Of a DNA stretch of 64,000 nt, positions 10,391 through 21,235 are shown piece after piece. Source of the DNA: Tenodera sinensis (taxonomy: Eukaryota > Arthropoda > Insecta > Mantodea > Mantidae); assembly GCA_030765045.1 (NCBI GenBank), contig CM060964.1, positions 143,912,721 to 143,976,720 of the forward strand, read 5' to 3'. Position 1 is the stretch's first letter; the number at the start of each line of letters is the position of its first letter. The translations under genes and the position numbers were made by a program. The notes under the pieces were generated by a model. It did no database searches and was not told the origin of the DNA. It saw only the letters and a list, made by a program, of their open reading frames with translations.

Positions 10391-10837
10391 GAACGGTGTC
10401 CTCAGCCTTCAAGATGCAGTTGATCGGAGCAGAAAACTGGTACAAGGTGCAGGTACGGAGCGGGACATCTCGCTCACGTCGACCAACACAGATCTGTTGT
10501 GGCTACCACCCTCCAGAAGGCAGGGATGAAGTGAGGGAACCGAAGGGGTGCCATCAGACCCGCAGCTAGACAGGCCCACCAGAGACGCGTGGAAGTCCCT
10601 AACAAGTGCTGAGATGTCTTCATCCTGGCGCTAGGCCCCGCCAAGCAGCGAGCATCACATCACGAGTCTGGTTCGGTATGGCACGAAGCGTCCCTCTCCC
10701 CCTCCCCCTCGAGGAGGACAAGGACCACCAGACACCACCCAGCGCCGAGAACAGCAGTTGCCATGCGCAGTCATCTACGCCATCTGCCCGACACTACCCA
10801 CACCACATGCCTGGAACTGCATCACCTGAAATATGAC
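10391..10837. other. GC-rich segment of unknown origin
   Basis: This stretch is clearly more GC-rich than its neighbours and lies between a truncated LINE and a SINE-like fragment. A 76-codon plus frame at 10606-10836 is rich in Pro and Ser and shows no motif. It does not match the complete family-A copy. Confidence 0.4.
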
Positions 10838-10970
10838 AAGGAAATGGAATGAAAGGAAACCGTGGTATGAAATAATGCACCCCGGCACTCGCCTAAGTGA
10901 CATGGGGAAACCACGGAAAAACCCATATCAGAATGCGCGGCCACCGGGATCGGACCCGCGACACGTATAT
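10838..10970 (-). mobile_element. tRNA-derived SINE fragment
   Basis: Contains GGGAAACCACGGAAAAACCC and, near 10946, GGGATCGGACCCGC, which on the minus strand reads as a B-box-like GCGGGTCCGATCCC. These are hallmarks of widespread arthropod tRNA-derived SINEs. No clean target duplication was found. Confidence 0.5.
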
Positions 10971-11313
10971 AATACACTGTATATACACTGAATTATTCAA
11001 ATTTGATACCATGTTCAGATAGAAGAAAATGACTACAGAAGTGAGTGCCACTGAAAAATTATTGTATATAATGACCGATTAACTGGAACAGATTCCAGTG
11101 GGGTGTTGAGGAAACAATTGTTTATGTCCCAAAGCGTATGATTTAGAGTAATAAGCCACAATAAATTTAAACCTATACGCCTCTGATATATACCTTAATG
11201 GTATATATAAGCATCTGCTGCACTGCCAACAAGCATGCATGTGTGGCCCAGTGGTAATGTAAGGAGTTCTTAAGCCAGCGATAACAGATTTCAAGTTCAA
11301 GCCTAGTCAAATG

Positions 11314-11325
11314 TTTCTCTCTCTG

Positions 11326-11371
<46 letters not shown>
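11314..11371. repeat. (CT)n microsatellite
   Basis: Nearly pure CT dinucleotides with a few GTCT interruptions at the left end. Confidence 0.9.
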
Positions 11372-11374
<3 letters not shown>

Positions 11375-11539
11375 TCTTGCTTCAAAAGGTTAATTGTGAA
11401 GGATACTGCACTCCTGTTAATTGTAATCAAGCAAATCAAACGAATGAGTTATGAAACGGAGTATACTGTGTAAGATAATGTAATGTTCTAAACATGCACA
11501 CAGTATGTAATCAGAATATTTTATGGAGATGACCTTTAA

Positions 11540-12285
11540 GGATACCTACCCATCTGTGAAATTTTGAAAATCTACAGTTTTCATTGGATTGATTTGAAAT
11601 TTTAACACAACAATCACTGTATAGTGAGGAGTAACTATGCTAAATTTCATACATTTAGGCAGATTAGTTGCAAACATATTAATATTTTATTATATTTTTT
11701 TTAATATTTGTATAAATGGTTCCCCATGATGCAATTTTGATTTGAAAAACTTGATAATTTTCAGTTATGTCCTGTAATAGAATGTTAGCAAATTGATGAG
11801 ATAATTTCTTAATCTTGTTATTAGTTTGGATAAAAATAAATTTTGAAGTTTGAATTCATTATTTTTTTCATTTAAATTTTGAAATGTAAATTTTAATATT
11901 TAATTACTCAGCGGTTACTCACTTTAGGAAAAAATTATCTCATCATTTCTTTTTAATGTTATTTCTAAGCAGGTACACCAAATTTCATGCATAAGTACTG
12001 AAAATTACATCGTGAGGAGCATTTTAAAGAACAAACAGTGCTAAAAATGAAAACGTGGAAAAACTAAGTTTGAAGTCATAGCAAGAATAATGGAACTTTA
12101 TGGATTTAAATGGACACGACCACTTACAGGCAATCAGTTAGACGGCCGTGTGACATAGATAAAAAGGCCGTAAGGCTGTAAAAAGCATGTCAAAATAAAG
12201 CAGAAGGTGTATACTATTTGATAAAACAAAAATCCATTTTTGGCAATTTTGGAAATGTTTAGCCTTTTTTCACAGATGGGTATCC
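11540..12285. mobile_element. MITE with TTAA target duplication
   Basis: A 746-bp AT-rich element. The left end reads GGATACCTACCCATCTGTG; the right end, reverse-complemented, reads GGATACCCATCTGTGAAA, identical except for a 4-bp duplication (CTAC/TACC) in the left arm. Both sides are flanked by TTAA (11536-11539 and 12286-12289), the target chosen by piggyBac- and Kolobok-type transposases. No transposase frame is present, so it is non-autonomous. A related left end starts at 14755. Confidence 0.75.
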
Positions 12286-12289
12286 TTAA

Positions 12290-13296
12290 AGAGGCATCAC
12301 GATAGCCTTGGACTATCATACTATTGTTCTTACAAATTGAACGAAAGCACTATCAGCTCAGGAAATGAAAGAAGTGCTGTACATTGTGCGGTCTACTGCA
12401 GCGTTTAGCTGTTTTCGTCATTAAAGCTTTATCGACTAGCTTTGAATCTACTTTCGTTGCTTCACTTCCTTTAACATATTTTATGCTCGACATGTCCAGA
12501 TTTATTAATTATCAGTCTGATAGCGATCCTTTAATTGACCTCCTTAACTTCAATCTTTTATTAAAGGACTGGTCTTCATCCAATCGGACAATTCAATTTT
12601 CATTAAGGGACGGGTGTTCCATCAATCAGAGAATTCCCATGCAGCAATGCCAAAGCGCAATATCGATTAATTCTCGAAACGCAACTAGCGCGAGTTTAGA
12701 AAACGCTAAAATATCGGATACTACTGACAGTGAGATGCAACTTACTCCTCCTAAGTAAGATACAACTTACACAAAACACTCAAATTAACCTCCATACAGC
12801 ATCAACTTCCAAGAATATTGCACTAAGCACAGTCCCGCAAATTAATTTCACTAATTGTACAATGAATAACTTATACGTGAATTAAAGTTTCGTCTGAAAA
12901 CCAATATATTCAATTTGCTTTGTATTTTTCAATTTTACGTAGCATTCCAAGGTTATCATTTTTATCATGCCGCTGTGGCGTGCTGGAAACTAATCGATCG
13001 TTTAGCGCCTGCGCAGAACTCCAAATATCAGCTCACGTAATGTGCAGATCATTGTCCCTAGTGAGTGTACACCATTTTACAATATTTGAACTATATCATT
13101 AGGTATATGGTTGAACATAAATTGTCGTATAAATTTTAACTATAATGGTAATTAAGACGCTGGTATGGAAATTAGAAGACTCGCTTCGCTCGTTTCCTAA
13201 TATATATTGGCGTTTTAATCACTACCATTATAGTCTCATTGCATAATATACCTACTATTAATATTTCTATTATATAAACCTACTTTAAAAAATGTC
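12290..13296. other. no recognisable gene
   Basis: A 124-codon plus frame (12384-12758) has unremarkable composition, no motif, no second exon context and no similarity I recognise, so I do not call it. The rest is AT-rich and unassigned. Confidence 0.4.
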
Positions 13297-13306
13297 ATAG
13301 AATCGT

Positions 13307-13524
13307 AGTGTTTAACGCACGATTTTACTACATACGGCACCGCAGGCGGTGACACTGATGATACATGAAATGAAGATGGAACACCCATGGAATGAGGTGG
13401 CGGAGGAGACCCACCCCAGCACCGCTTCGCCCACCACAAGGCCCACATGCGGTTGCCTGGGATCGAATCCGGGCCGCTTTGGTGAGAGGGGTATAGTCTA
13501 ATCACTGGGCTACGGCGCGGCCGT
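13307..13524 (-). mobile_element. tRNA-derived SINE, family B
   Basis: Flanked by a 10-bp duplication ATAGAATCGT at 13297-13306 and 13525-13534. The minus strand starts with a tRNA-like head: an A-box-like region TAGCCCAGTGATTAGAC (about 13496-13512) and a B box CCGGATTCGATCCC (13459-13472). The body contains the GGTGACACTGATGATACATG segment (plus sense) also found in the copy at 28295-28475. Confidence 0.8.
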
Positions 13525-13534
13525 ATAGAATCGT

Positions 13535-14750
13535 GAAAACTGTAATTCCATGACCACGATATTCCAGATGAGTGAATTCAAACGGGACATGTATAGGTAA
13601 CGTATTAGCCTTGTCTGCTATTGTTGTGCGAGTAAACAGTTTTCAAGTCTTACATTCGCAGTGTTGGTCAAAGTAAGACAGATTTCTCCAAATTGAAGCA
13701 GTTCGCCTTACACTTAGTTACCTTGTGTTACAGTATTTATGTCTTAATGGCAATAAATAACATCAGAAGGACCTGACGAAAGTGGTATTACCCATTTACA
13801 TACTCTGTAGTAAAAGTTAATGGCTTATCTCAGGCAAGCTGCGACGGCTGATTAATAGTCCGAGCATACAAGGTGCTGGAAGGGAAGGGGCGGGACGTCT
13901 TACAAAGGAGTAAGAAGAAAGTGGTGTTTCGCGAATGTGTAACAAACCGAATGTGCTGGTAGCGTAATCGAACTGGGTGTGGTTGGCCCAGAAGAAGACA
14001 AGGAGAGCAGCAGCAGCAGCACCAGCAGCTCCTTTCCATTATAATCAGCTGCAGGAGAGCAAAACTGACCCAACTACCATTTAGCATCTCATAAATAATA
14101 ACGGAACCCACATTAAAGAAACCGAAGCCTGTCCTGCTATAATTAGGACATTAGACAACGGTAAACAAGCTCAGCTGCTTCTTATGGCTTTGGGAGGAAA
14201 GAAAGCGAAAACACTGTACATGACCGATATAGCAGAGGTAAAGGGTTTTGGGGAAAAGAAATAACGGAGAATTTAGTCATGTTTCTATTGACGTTGATTG
14301 GTTTTGTTTAGAGCGAGTCAGTAACCGCCATAGCTAAGAAGTGAATTTAGTATATTCCTACTGTGTTCACAACACTGTTATAATTGACTTAAATATTATT
14401 TTATGTAAAATATGAACTTAGGACACAGAAGTATGGAACAACATAAACAACTAATCTTATAGACGAGTATTTTCTTTGATGAGTATATAACAATAATTCT
14501 CCTTACCCGGTAATACGTGATACCAGCTTCCAGTTAGGAGTGGCGTGTATGGCTGGCAGCAACGCTCTAAATAATGCTAAATGATAAATTCACTCTGTAA
14601 TTCAAGGTAGGATGGAATCAATGTTCGTTCTTCAAGCTTACCTGCTTCTTTGCAACAACATGGAGTTAAGCTTCTTCCTTTCCAGCATATGATGATATGC
14701 TAACTGAACCTATTCACGTCGCTCACATTTTGTATGCATTTCCTCTTTCT
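13535..14750. other. no recognisable gene
   Basis: Contains a short (CAG)n run near 14005-14025. The open frames are short and motif-free. Nothing else is identified. Confidence 0.4.
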
Positions 14751-14754
14751 TTAA

Positions 14755-14888
14755 GGATAGGTACCCCGAACAGAAAAATCCAATTTTCTAAGATATTGAA
14801 ATTAGAGGCTCAATTTTAGCACAGACATTTCCAGTAACTAAAGCAATGCGTGTACCAAATTTCATTCTATCTAATCACATTCTTTATA
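14755..14888. mobile_element. left part of a TTAA MITE related to 11540-12285
   Basis: Preceded by TTAA (14751-14754) and beginning GGATAGGTACCCC, similar to the start of the first MITE. The interior has the same AT-rich style, including CAAATTTCAT. It is interrupted by the complete family-A LINE at 14889. I could not identify its right end beyond 21235. Confidence 0.4.
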
Positions 14889-15080
14889 TATTAATTTATA
14901 TATATACCCCTCCGAAGGAGTGTCGCCTTGCCGTGGCGGAGGGGCTCAGTCCCCGATCCAGACGGCCTACTAAGTGTGTCTTTGTGACCACTGGTAGGCA
15001 AGAGATGAGGGGAAGCTAAGAACATTCCAACGGGTGGATGAGGCTCGATAGTCTTGGTCGACGACTCATCTAGGAGAATT

Positions 15081-15330
15081 CGCCCGCCTCGGTAGCGTGA
15101 TGGTTAGCGTGTCTGCCTCACGTTCAAGAGGTCGCGAGTTCGAATCGCGCTTAGGGCAAGTTATCCGGGTAAGGTTTTTTTCCGAGGTTTTCCCTACCTT
15201 GAGAAGACGAATGTCGGATAACTTAAAGCTCCATGGACCTCGGGCTCATTTGAGCATCATTTCACCCAATTAATTTCATTCATTCGTCCGATATGACACA
15301 ATGTTGGAGGATGTTAATTAAAAAAAAAAA
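15081..15330 (+). mobile_element. tRNA-derived SINE, family A type, inside the LINE 5' UTR
   Basis: Flanked by an 11-bp duplication ATCTAGGAGAA at 15068-15078 and 15331-15341. It begins CGCCCGCCTCGGTAGCGTGA (A-box region), has a B box GCGAGTTCGAATCGCGC, a body with TTTCCGAGGTTTTCCC, and an A-rich end. A second copy is at 56208-56451. Confidence 0.88.
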
Positions 15331-15341
15331 ATCTAGGAGAA

Positions 15342-16129
15342 GAGGACTCCGAAATCAAACTCCCCCAGGGGGACCTACAATGATAGGTCCGGGTTTGGCG
15401 CACCCGGGGCCCCTAGCCGTTCACCATCATTTCACCACTTCCATCTTCATTAACTGTTGCCACGTACAGCAGCTTATGTTGCTTCTTATCATCAACCTCT
15501 TCCTCTTCTAGGTTTATTAAGATTATTAATTAGTAAGGCCTTAGTTTTATAACTCCTGTCTCACCAGCAGGGATCTTTCCTATCTCCGTGGTCATGTCCC
15601 ACGGTTTTCGGCGCGGCCCCCGACTTGTGTGCTCCTCGGAGGTCTCAGGCGCGAAGGTTGTGCGGACCCTTCACACTGCCCCCATGTGTATCCTTAGGTG
15701 CGGGGCCCGTCCACACGTCATGTACACCCGTGTAGCCGAGGGCACGGCCGGTGTTAATCTCCCGACGGCCGCGTGCCGTTGGGTCAGTATCACCGGCCGA
15801 CGTGTTACCGCTGACGGAGCCGCGGTGTAATCAACCCGAAGTCCCCTGAATCCACGCTGACTCCGTTGAGGCAGCGTGGCCTAAAGCGGGGATCCACAGG
15901 CGGTTATTCCTGTGGTGAGGGAATAAAGCCGGGGTGTCACGTGGTGAACGGTTTACCCATGTGGACAAGCAGTGGAGATCGGAGGATAGCTCCTCTGAAG
16001 TACGCCTTGAGATCAGTCATGGAGGGGTCTCCATGGCGGCACAGACCGTGGAGATTTTGGTGTCTTTTATCCTTTGACCCCCGGATGGCAGGCTGACGCC
16101 GACGGTTCCGGATGGGGGTCCAATTCATA
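15342..16129 (+). promoter_or_regulatory. family-A LINE 5' UTR (main conserved block)
   Basis: A GC-rich leader starting near ACTCCCCCAGGGGGACC and CGGGTTTGGCG. Related copies are at 53250-54016, 56458-57588 and, reversed, 27890-28257. Its preservation in four copies marks it as an integral leader, where an internal promoter of a LINE would be expected; no promoter motif was identified. Confidence 0.6.
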
Positions 16130-17285
16130 ATGCATTCACGCAAAACCCCTTTGTTTGACTCATTTTTAGTTGTAACATTGGCTTGTGAAGGGAAGACGAT
16201 TAAAGATATCAGTCCATTCTACATAAAATGCGAAGTAGACAGGATATGTGGCCCGGTGAAAAACGCGACGAGAGTACGAGACGGTACGCTGTTAATTGAG
16301 ACCAACACGGCAGATCAGTCCCAGAAACTCTTGAAAGCGGCTTTGTTGGGGTCCTACCCAATTCGGGTAGGCCTCCACAAGACGCTTAACACCTGTATGG
16401 GAGTGGTAACCACCTCAAGTTTGGTCAACGAACGAGGAGTTCGTCAGCTGCCTCTCTGACCAGCATGTCTGTCAAGCCTACCGTCTTACTCGCAAGCAGG
16501 ATGGCAAGGAGCAAGCTCTGCGTACATTCAAAGGCACTCAATTACCTGAGTTTATCTTTTGTGGCTATGAACGTGCCGCCGTACGCCAGTATGTGCCGAA
16601 GCCCATGCGCTGTTTCAGATGCCAGCGGTTCGGCCATACTAAGACGTCCTGCAATAATCCCGCCATTTGTGAGCGCTGTGGTTTACCCGCCCACGAGGAC
16701 ACGGCATGCACAAGGAACCCTGTATGTGTGAACTGTGGCCAAAGCCATCCATCTAGCTTGCGCCAGTGTTCCACGTTTATGGACGAGAAGGTAATACAGG
16801 AGTTGCGTGTGAAAGAGCGGCTCGCATTTTTGGAAGCGCGTCGCCGCTTCGAGCAGCTCAAACCTGCGACTACCCTAGCTTTCGCTTCACCAGTTCGCCG
16901 CACTCCTGCCTACACCGTGGCCGTGCAACATGTGCCGGTCGGTGATGCTGCCACACAAACGGATTTACCAACGAGCATCTCTCCACCGTCCCGTGATGCT
17001 GCTGCACCGGCAACTGCATCTTCCGCCGTGCAGACACAATCTCACCAACCATCCTCAAGCAGTGGCCACACTTCTTTGCCTGTCCCTGTGAATCGTTCGC
17101 GCCATAAACACCGGGCGAGTAGCCGTTCCTCCTCAAAGAAGTCCCGCTCCCGCTCAACGAGCCGCCGGGGATCTTCAGATTCCCGCACGTCGGCGGAGTC
17201 ATTAGAGGACGGCGAATTAAACATTCCAGGTCCTAAGTCGGTCAAGGTAAGAATGAAAAAGAAAAAGATGAAGACCGTACGCTAA
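16130..17285 (+). pseudogene. family-A LINE ORF1: Gag-like CCHC protein (one frameshift)
   Basis: Nucleic-acid-binding protein of the LINE ribonucleoprotein. I chose ATG 16130 (MHSRKTP) because two other copies start at the same place (MNPRKTP at 54017, MHPRKPS at 57589). The N-terminal domain includes ISPFYIKCEVDRICGPV and LLIETNTADQS, similar to the N-terminal domain of LINE Gag proteins. A frameshift near 16420 moves to the frame that holds three zinc knuckles: CFRCQRFGHTKTSC, CERCGLPAHEDTAC and CVNCGQSHPSSLRQC (about 16607-16770). The C-terminal tail is Arg/Ser-rich (SRSRSTSRRGSSDS) and ends in a lysine cluster KKKKMK. ORF2 starts 10 bp after the stop. Length is about 385 residues. Confidence 0.85.
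17089..17200 (+). other. Arg/Ser-rich tail of family-A ORF1
   Basis: RSRHKHRASSRSSSKKSRSR and following SR dipeptides resemble the RS domains of splicing factors. Both ORF1 copies (here and 58500-58620) retain it although other parts of ORF1 have decayed. In a LINE Gag it probably adds RNA binding or phosphorylation sites; that is inference. Confidence 0.5.
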
Positions 17286-17295
17286 TCTCTTTACC

Positions 17296-20200
17296 ATGGA
17301 AATAATCCAGTGGAATGTTAATGGGTACCGGGCACGTGTTCCGGACATACAACACTTAGTTTTTCAACGCTCTCCATCAATCGTCTGCCTACAGGGAACC
17401 CACTTACAGCCTAATCACTCTCTCCATCTTCGTGGTTTTTCAGCATTCCGCCACGACTCTGTCGCTGATAGGAGAGCATGCGGTGGTGTTGCTACGCTGG
17501 TGGCACATAACATCTCTGCCACCAGTATACCCCTTAACGCGCCACTGCAAGCTGTAGCTGTGCGTGTACAGCTGCAGGGCCTATGTTTTTCCGTTTGCAA
17601 TCTATATTTGCCACCGATCAGTGTCGTACACGAGAATGATCTTCGTGCTCTCCTGGCACAGATTCCGCCACCGCTCATCTTTCTCGGCGATCTGAATGCC
17701 AAGCACTCTCACTGGGGCTCCGCCACTGATGATGTTCGTGGGTGCCTTGTAGCAGACGTTTGCGATATGTCCGGCTTAGTCATACTAAACACTGGCGTGC
17801 CTACTTTCTTATCATCTGCCTATGGTACACACTCCGCGCTTGACGTTTCTTTCAGCAGCCAGTCACTAGTACCTATACTTGATTGTTCGGCACTGTGCGA
17901 CTTATTTGGCAGTGATCATTATCCCATTAGCATTCACATATCCGGCCACTATTCTGTGCCAACGCGATATCCTCGCCGGATTATTTCCAAAGCGGACTGG
18001 GGGAAATTCCGTTCCCTCATTCACTTGACCGACAATGTTTTTACCACCATTGACGACATGGTGGAATATTTTACCTGCTCTATCCTTCTCGCAGCAGATT
18101 CCAGCATTCCTCGAGGTTCATCTACACCACGACACGTTCCTGTGCCTTGGTGGTCCGAGGAATGCCGTTTGGCTATTAAAGCACGTAAGCGTGCTCTGCG
18201 TGTTTTCCGAGTGCACCCTACGGAGACGAATTTTATTGCTTATAAAGGTTCTCGTGCAAGGGCTCGCTTTGTAATGCGCAATGCAAAGCGCACATCCTGG
18301 GAATCTTACGTGTCTTCCCTTTCACGTCGCAGTTCGGCCCAGAAGGTGTGGACTGCCGTATGTACGGTAAGTGTCGCCGGACGATCATCCCCGGTCTTGC
18401 CGTACAGGGCTCCATATGCACCAGCAAGCGGGATATCGCCGACGCCCTTGCCGATTCTTTCGCCACTACTAGCCAAACTCAAAGCTACGACAGAGCCTTT
18501 TTACCGATTAAGGAATCTGCGGAGCGGATAAGCCTAAATTTTAACAGTGATTGTAGTGAACTCTACAATGCACCTTTTACTGAAGTGGAACTGGCGGATT
18601 CTTTGTCTCTCGCTCATGACTCTTCTCCTGGTCCTGATGACATCCACCGCCAAATGCTGCTTCATCTTCCATCTGCGGCTCTATCCTTCCTGTTGAGCAT
18701 GTATAACCGCATTTGGCTTCAGCAGGTTTTTCCGTCTTCCTGGCGGGAGGGTGTTGTAATCCCTATCCCTTGACCCGGAAAAGACCGTACACTTCCCTCT
18801 AGCTACCGCCCTATATGCCTGACGAGTGTCGTCTGCAAGACCTTTGAACGGATGATCAACACTCGCTTAGTGTGGTGGCTAGAGACGAATAATCTGCTGA
18901 GCAATGTTCAGTGCGGTTTTCGTCGCCATCGCTCCAGTGTCAACAATCTAACACGCATGGAAGCCTACATCCAAAATGCCTTTCTTTTGAAGCAGCATGT
19001 CGTGGGTGTCTTCTTCGATCTGGAGAAGGCCTACGATACCACATGGCGCCATGGTATTCTCCGTACTCTTCACGGGTTTGGTTTGCGAGGTCTTTTAGCA
19101 ATCTCTCTTTTTAACTTTTTAGCCCTGTGTCGCTTTCGTGTCCGCATTGGCAATACGTTCTCACAAGAGAGGATCCAAGAAAATGGTGTGCCCCAAGGGT
19201 CGATTGTTAGTGTAACGCTTTTCGCCGTTAACGGCATTGCTTATGTAGTTCGTAGGGGAATACCGATGTAACTGTATGTTGACGATTTTGCGATCTACTA
19301 TCGATCTTATAGTCTCGAACATATAGAACGTCAACTGCAGTTGACCATATCATCTATCGCCGACTGGGCCCTTCGCGCCGGCTTCAAGCTCTCCCCTACG
19401 AAAACACAATGTGTCCACTTTCATCGACTTCGTGGTGTACATCCTCCTCCAGCACTCCGTTTGCGTGACACACCCCTGCCGTTTGTTTCCCACATCAAGT
19501 TCTTGGGCCTTTATCTCGACAGCAAACTCACATGGGAGCACCACATTCGTCAACTTCGTGCCTCCTGCGATCGTTCGCTTCGAGTACTCCGGGTTTTATC
19601 TGGAGTATCTTGGGGCGGCGATCGCACTGTCATGTTGAGGCTGTATCGTTCATTGGTGAGGTCCAAACTAGATTACCGCAGTTTTATTTATGGCGCAGCG
19701 TCCACCTCTAAACTTCGTTTTTTAAATACTGTTCATACTGCTGGTATCCGTCTAGCTACTGGAGCTTTCCGCACTAGTCGTGTAGAGTGTCTGTATGCTG
19801 ACTCTGGCGAACCTCTACTTTCTATTCGGCGCTCGTTTTTATTGTGTTCTTACGTGGCCCGTTTGGCAGCCCACCCCGGTCACCCGTCTTTTAATCCTGT
19901 ATTGCACCCGGAACTCGCTCACCGTTATCTCTGGAATAACACGATCTCTCGCCCAAGCGGTATTCGGTTTCGCGAACTGCTTAATGCACACGCGCTCCGC
20001 ATGCCTGCCGTCGATCGGTATTCTCTTTGCCGCTGTCCTCCATGGCAATTACAGCGTGCCCAGTTCGACCTGGAGCATTCGACGAATGCTAAGTTAGCTA
20101 CCACTCCATCGGTGTATCGTCAGCTTTTCACCGAGATCCTGGGACGTTACCGATGGTTCCCTGGTGCATGGGGCTACAGAGTGTAGTTTTGTGCATAACG

Positions 20201-20952
20201 GTGAGACTCACAAGTACCGTCTTCCAGACTTGAGTTGCGTTTTTACCGCCGAGCTGTTTGCAATCTTTTATTTTGTCCTTTTTATCTCCAGTTCCGATCC
20301 TGGAAGTTTTATCATCTGCTGTGACTCTCTGAGCGCACTGCAGGCATTGCAACAGTTTGTAGGCACGTCAGCACTAATTATGAAAATTCAGACACTCGTT
20401 TCGCAGTTACTCTCGAGTGGATACCAGATTGTTTTTACCTGGACCCCAGGCCACGTAGACATTCCTGGCAATGAAGCGGCTGTTGAGGCTGCTAAGTCTG
20501 CCTGCCGTTTGCCGGAGATTTTTACACGCAGTCTTCCTTACACGGATGTACAACGGTACTTCCGTCGCCATTTTTTATCTGTCTGGCAACAATCATGGGA
20601 AGCGTTGTATATCACTGGCACTCAATTGCGGACGATCAAGAAAACCGTGCAACCTTGGATAACATCTTCAAGGGATACCAGGCGGGCAGAAGTCATCATG
20701 GCCCGCCTGAGAATAGGTCACACGCGCATCACGCATGGGCACCATCTGCGCGGTGAGCCGGCGCCGGTATGTTCCACCTGTGGCGTTCAGCTCTCTGTGG
20801 CCCATGTCCTAGTTGATTGTCCGCGCTACAATCGTGAGCGCCAGTTGTTTGGCCTGGGTTTTACTTTAAAGTCGATCTTAGGCGACGACCCGGTAGCTGT
20901 GGATTCAGTGCTGGGGTTCGTCGGCAGTATTGACTTTGGTAAGCAACTTTAA
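17296..20952 (+). pseudogene. family-A LINE ORF2: endonuclease-RT-RNase H-CCHC (broken)
   Basis: Replication enzyme of the LINE, about 1,218 codons. Endonuclease, residues 1-230: starts IIQWNVNG, GDLNAKHSHWG at 131-141, catalytic SDH at 206-208. The glutamate of the usual QET is glycine here (LQGTHL, residue 34). RT: SPGPDDI, SYRPICLTS, FDLEKAYDTTW, GVPQGSI and YVDD at 19275-19286. RNase H: TDGS at 20149-20160, TAELFAI, DSLSALQAL, TPGHVDIPGNEA. Zinc motif CSTCGVQLSVAHVLVDC. Lesions: frameshift near 18355, in-frame TGA at 18771-18773, in-frame TAA at 19269-19271 just before YVDD, frameshift near 20145. The protein ends GSIDFGKQL. An RNase H domain is characteristic of the I group. Inactive as it stands. 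Confidence 0.92.
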
Positions 20953-21223
20953 ATTTTATTTCGTGGTTTTACTTTTTACCTTTTATATTTTATCTGCTTA
21001 CCTTTTTAGATCATTTTACACGCTCTCAACTATTTTGAGCTTACCTTTTAGACAAGTTTTAAGTTTTAAGTGTTTTACCTTTTATGGTTTTTAGCTTCTG
21101 TTTTAATATTTAACTTTGAGTTTTAGGTGGTGGTGAGTTTTATCCGTTTTTTATCTTTTGACTTGGGGCTCTAATGACCTAGCTGTCGACGGGCCCTTAA
21201 ACCCTAATCACTCACTCACTCAC
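20953..21223 (+). repeat. family-A LINE 3' UTR, terminal hairpin and (CTCA)n tail
   Basis: A T-rich 3' UTR with repeated TTTTA strings, then the conserved end CCTAGCTGTCGACGGGCCC, TTAAACCC and four to five CTCA units. Two GGGCYC/GGGCCC blocks about 20 bases apart can pair as a hairpin just before the tail. About a dozen other sites in the window carry this end. Confidence 0.85.
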
Positions 21224-21235
21224 TATTAATTTATA

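Larger units (their letters stand above)
14901..21223 (+). mobile_element. complete family-A I-clade LINE (6.3 kb)
   Basis: A full-length but mutated non-LTR retrotransposon bounded by a 12-bp duplication TATTAATTTATA at 14889-14900 and 21224-21235. Order: 5' UTR starting CCCCTCCGAAGGAGTGTCGC (with a SINE inserted), ORF1, ORF2, a 271-bp 3' UTR and a (CTCA)n tail. The RNase H domain after the RT places it in the I group rather than R1 or Jockey. It serves as the reference for at least ten truncated or rearranged relatives in the window. The family-level name is inference. Confidence 0.9.

Noticed and set aside
12384..12758. A 124-codon host gene
   Set aside because: No motif, no splice or regulatory context and ordinary AT-rich composition; length within chance for this window.
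15081..15160. A functional tRNA gene
   Set aside because: A and B boxes are present, but the sequence continues into a SINE body with an A-rich end, has a target duplication and a second copy; no complete cloverleaf was seen. The same applies to 56649, 60456, 13459 and 49693.
17089..17245. A host SR-type splicing factor
   Set aside because: The RS-rich stretch is the tail of a LINE ORF1 with three CCHC knuckles, bounded by LINE ORF2 and repeated at 58500.
14889..21235. LINE specific for insertion into (CTCA)n microsatellites, as for some R1-group elements
   Set aside because: The duplicated target of the complete copy is AT-rich, not CTCA, and the element has an RNase H domain. Kept only as a question for the tandem arrays.
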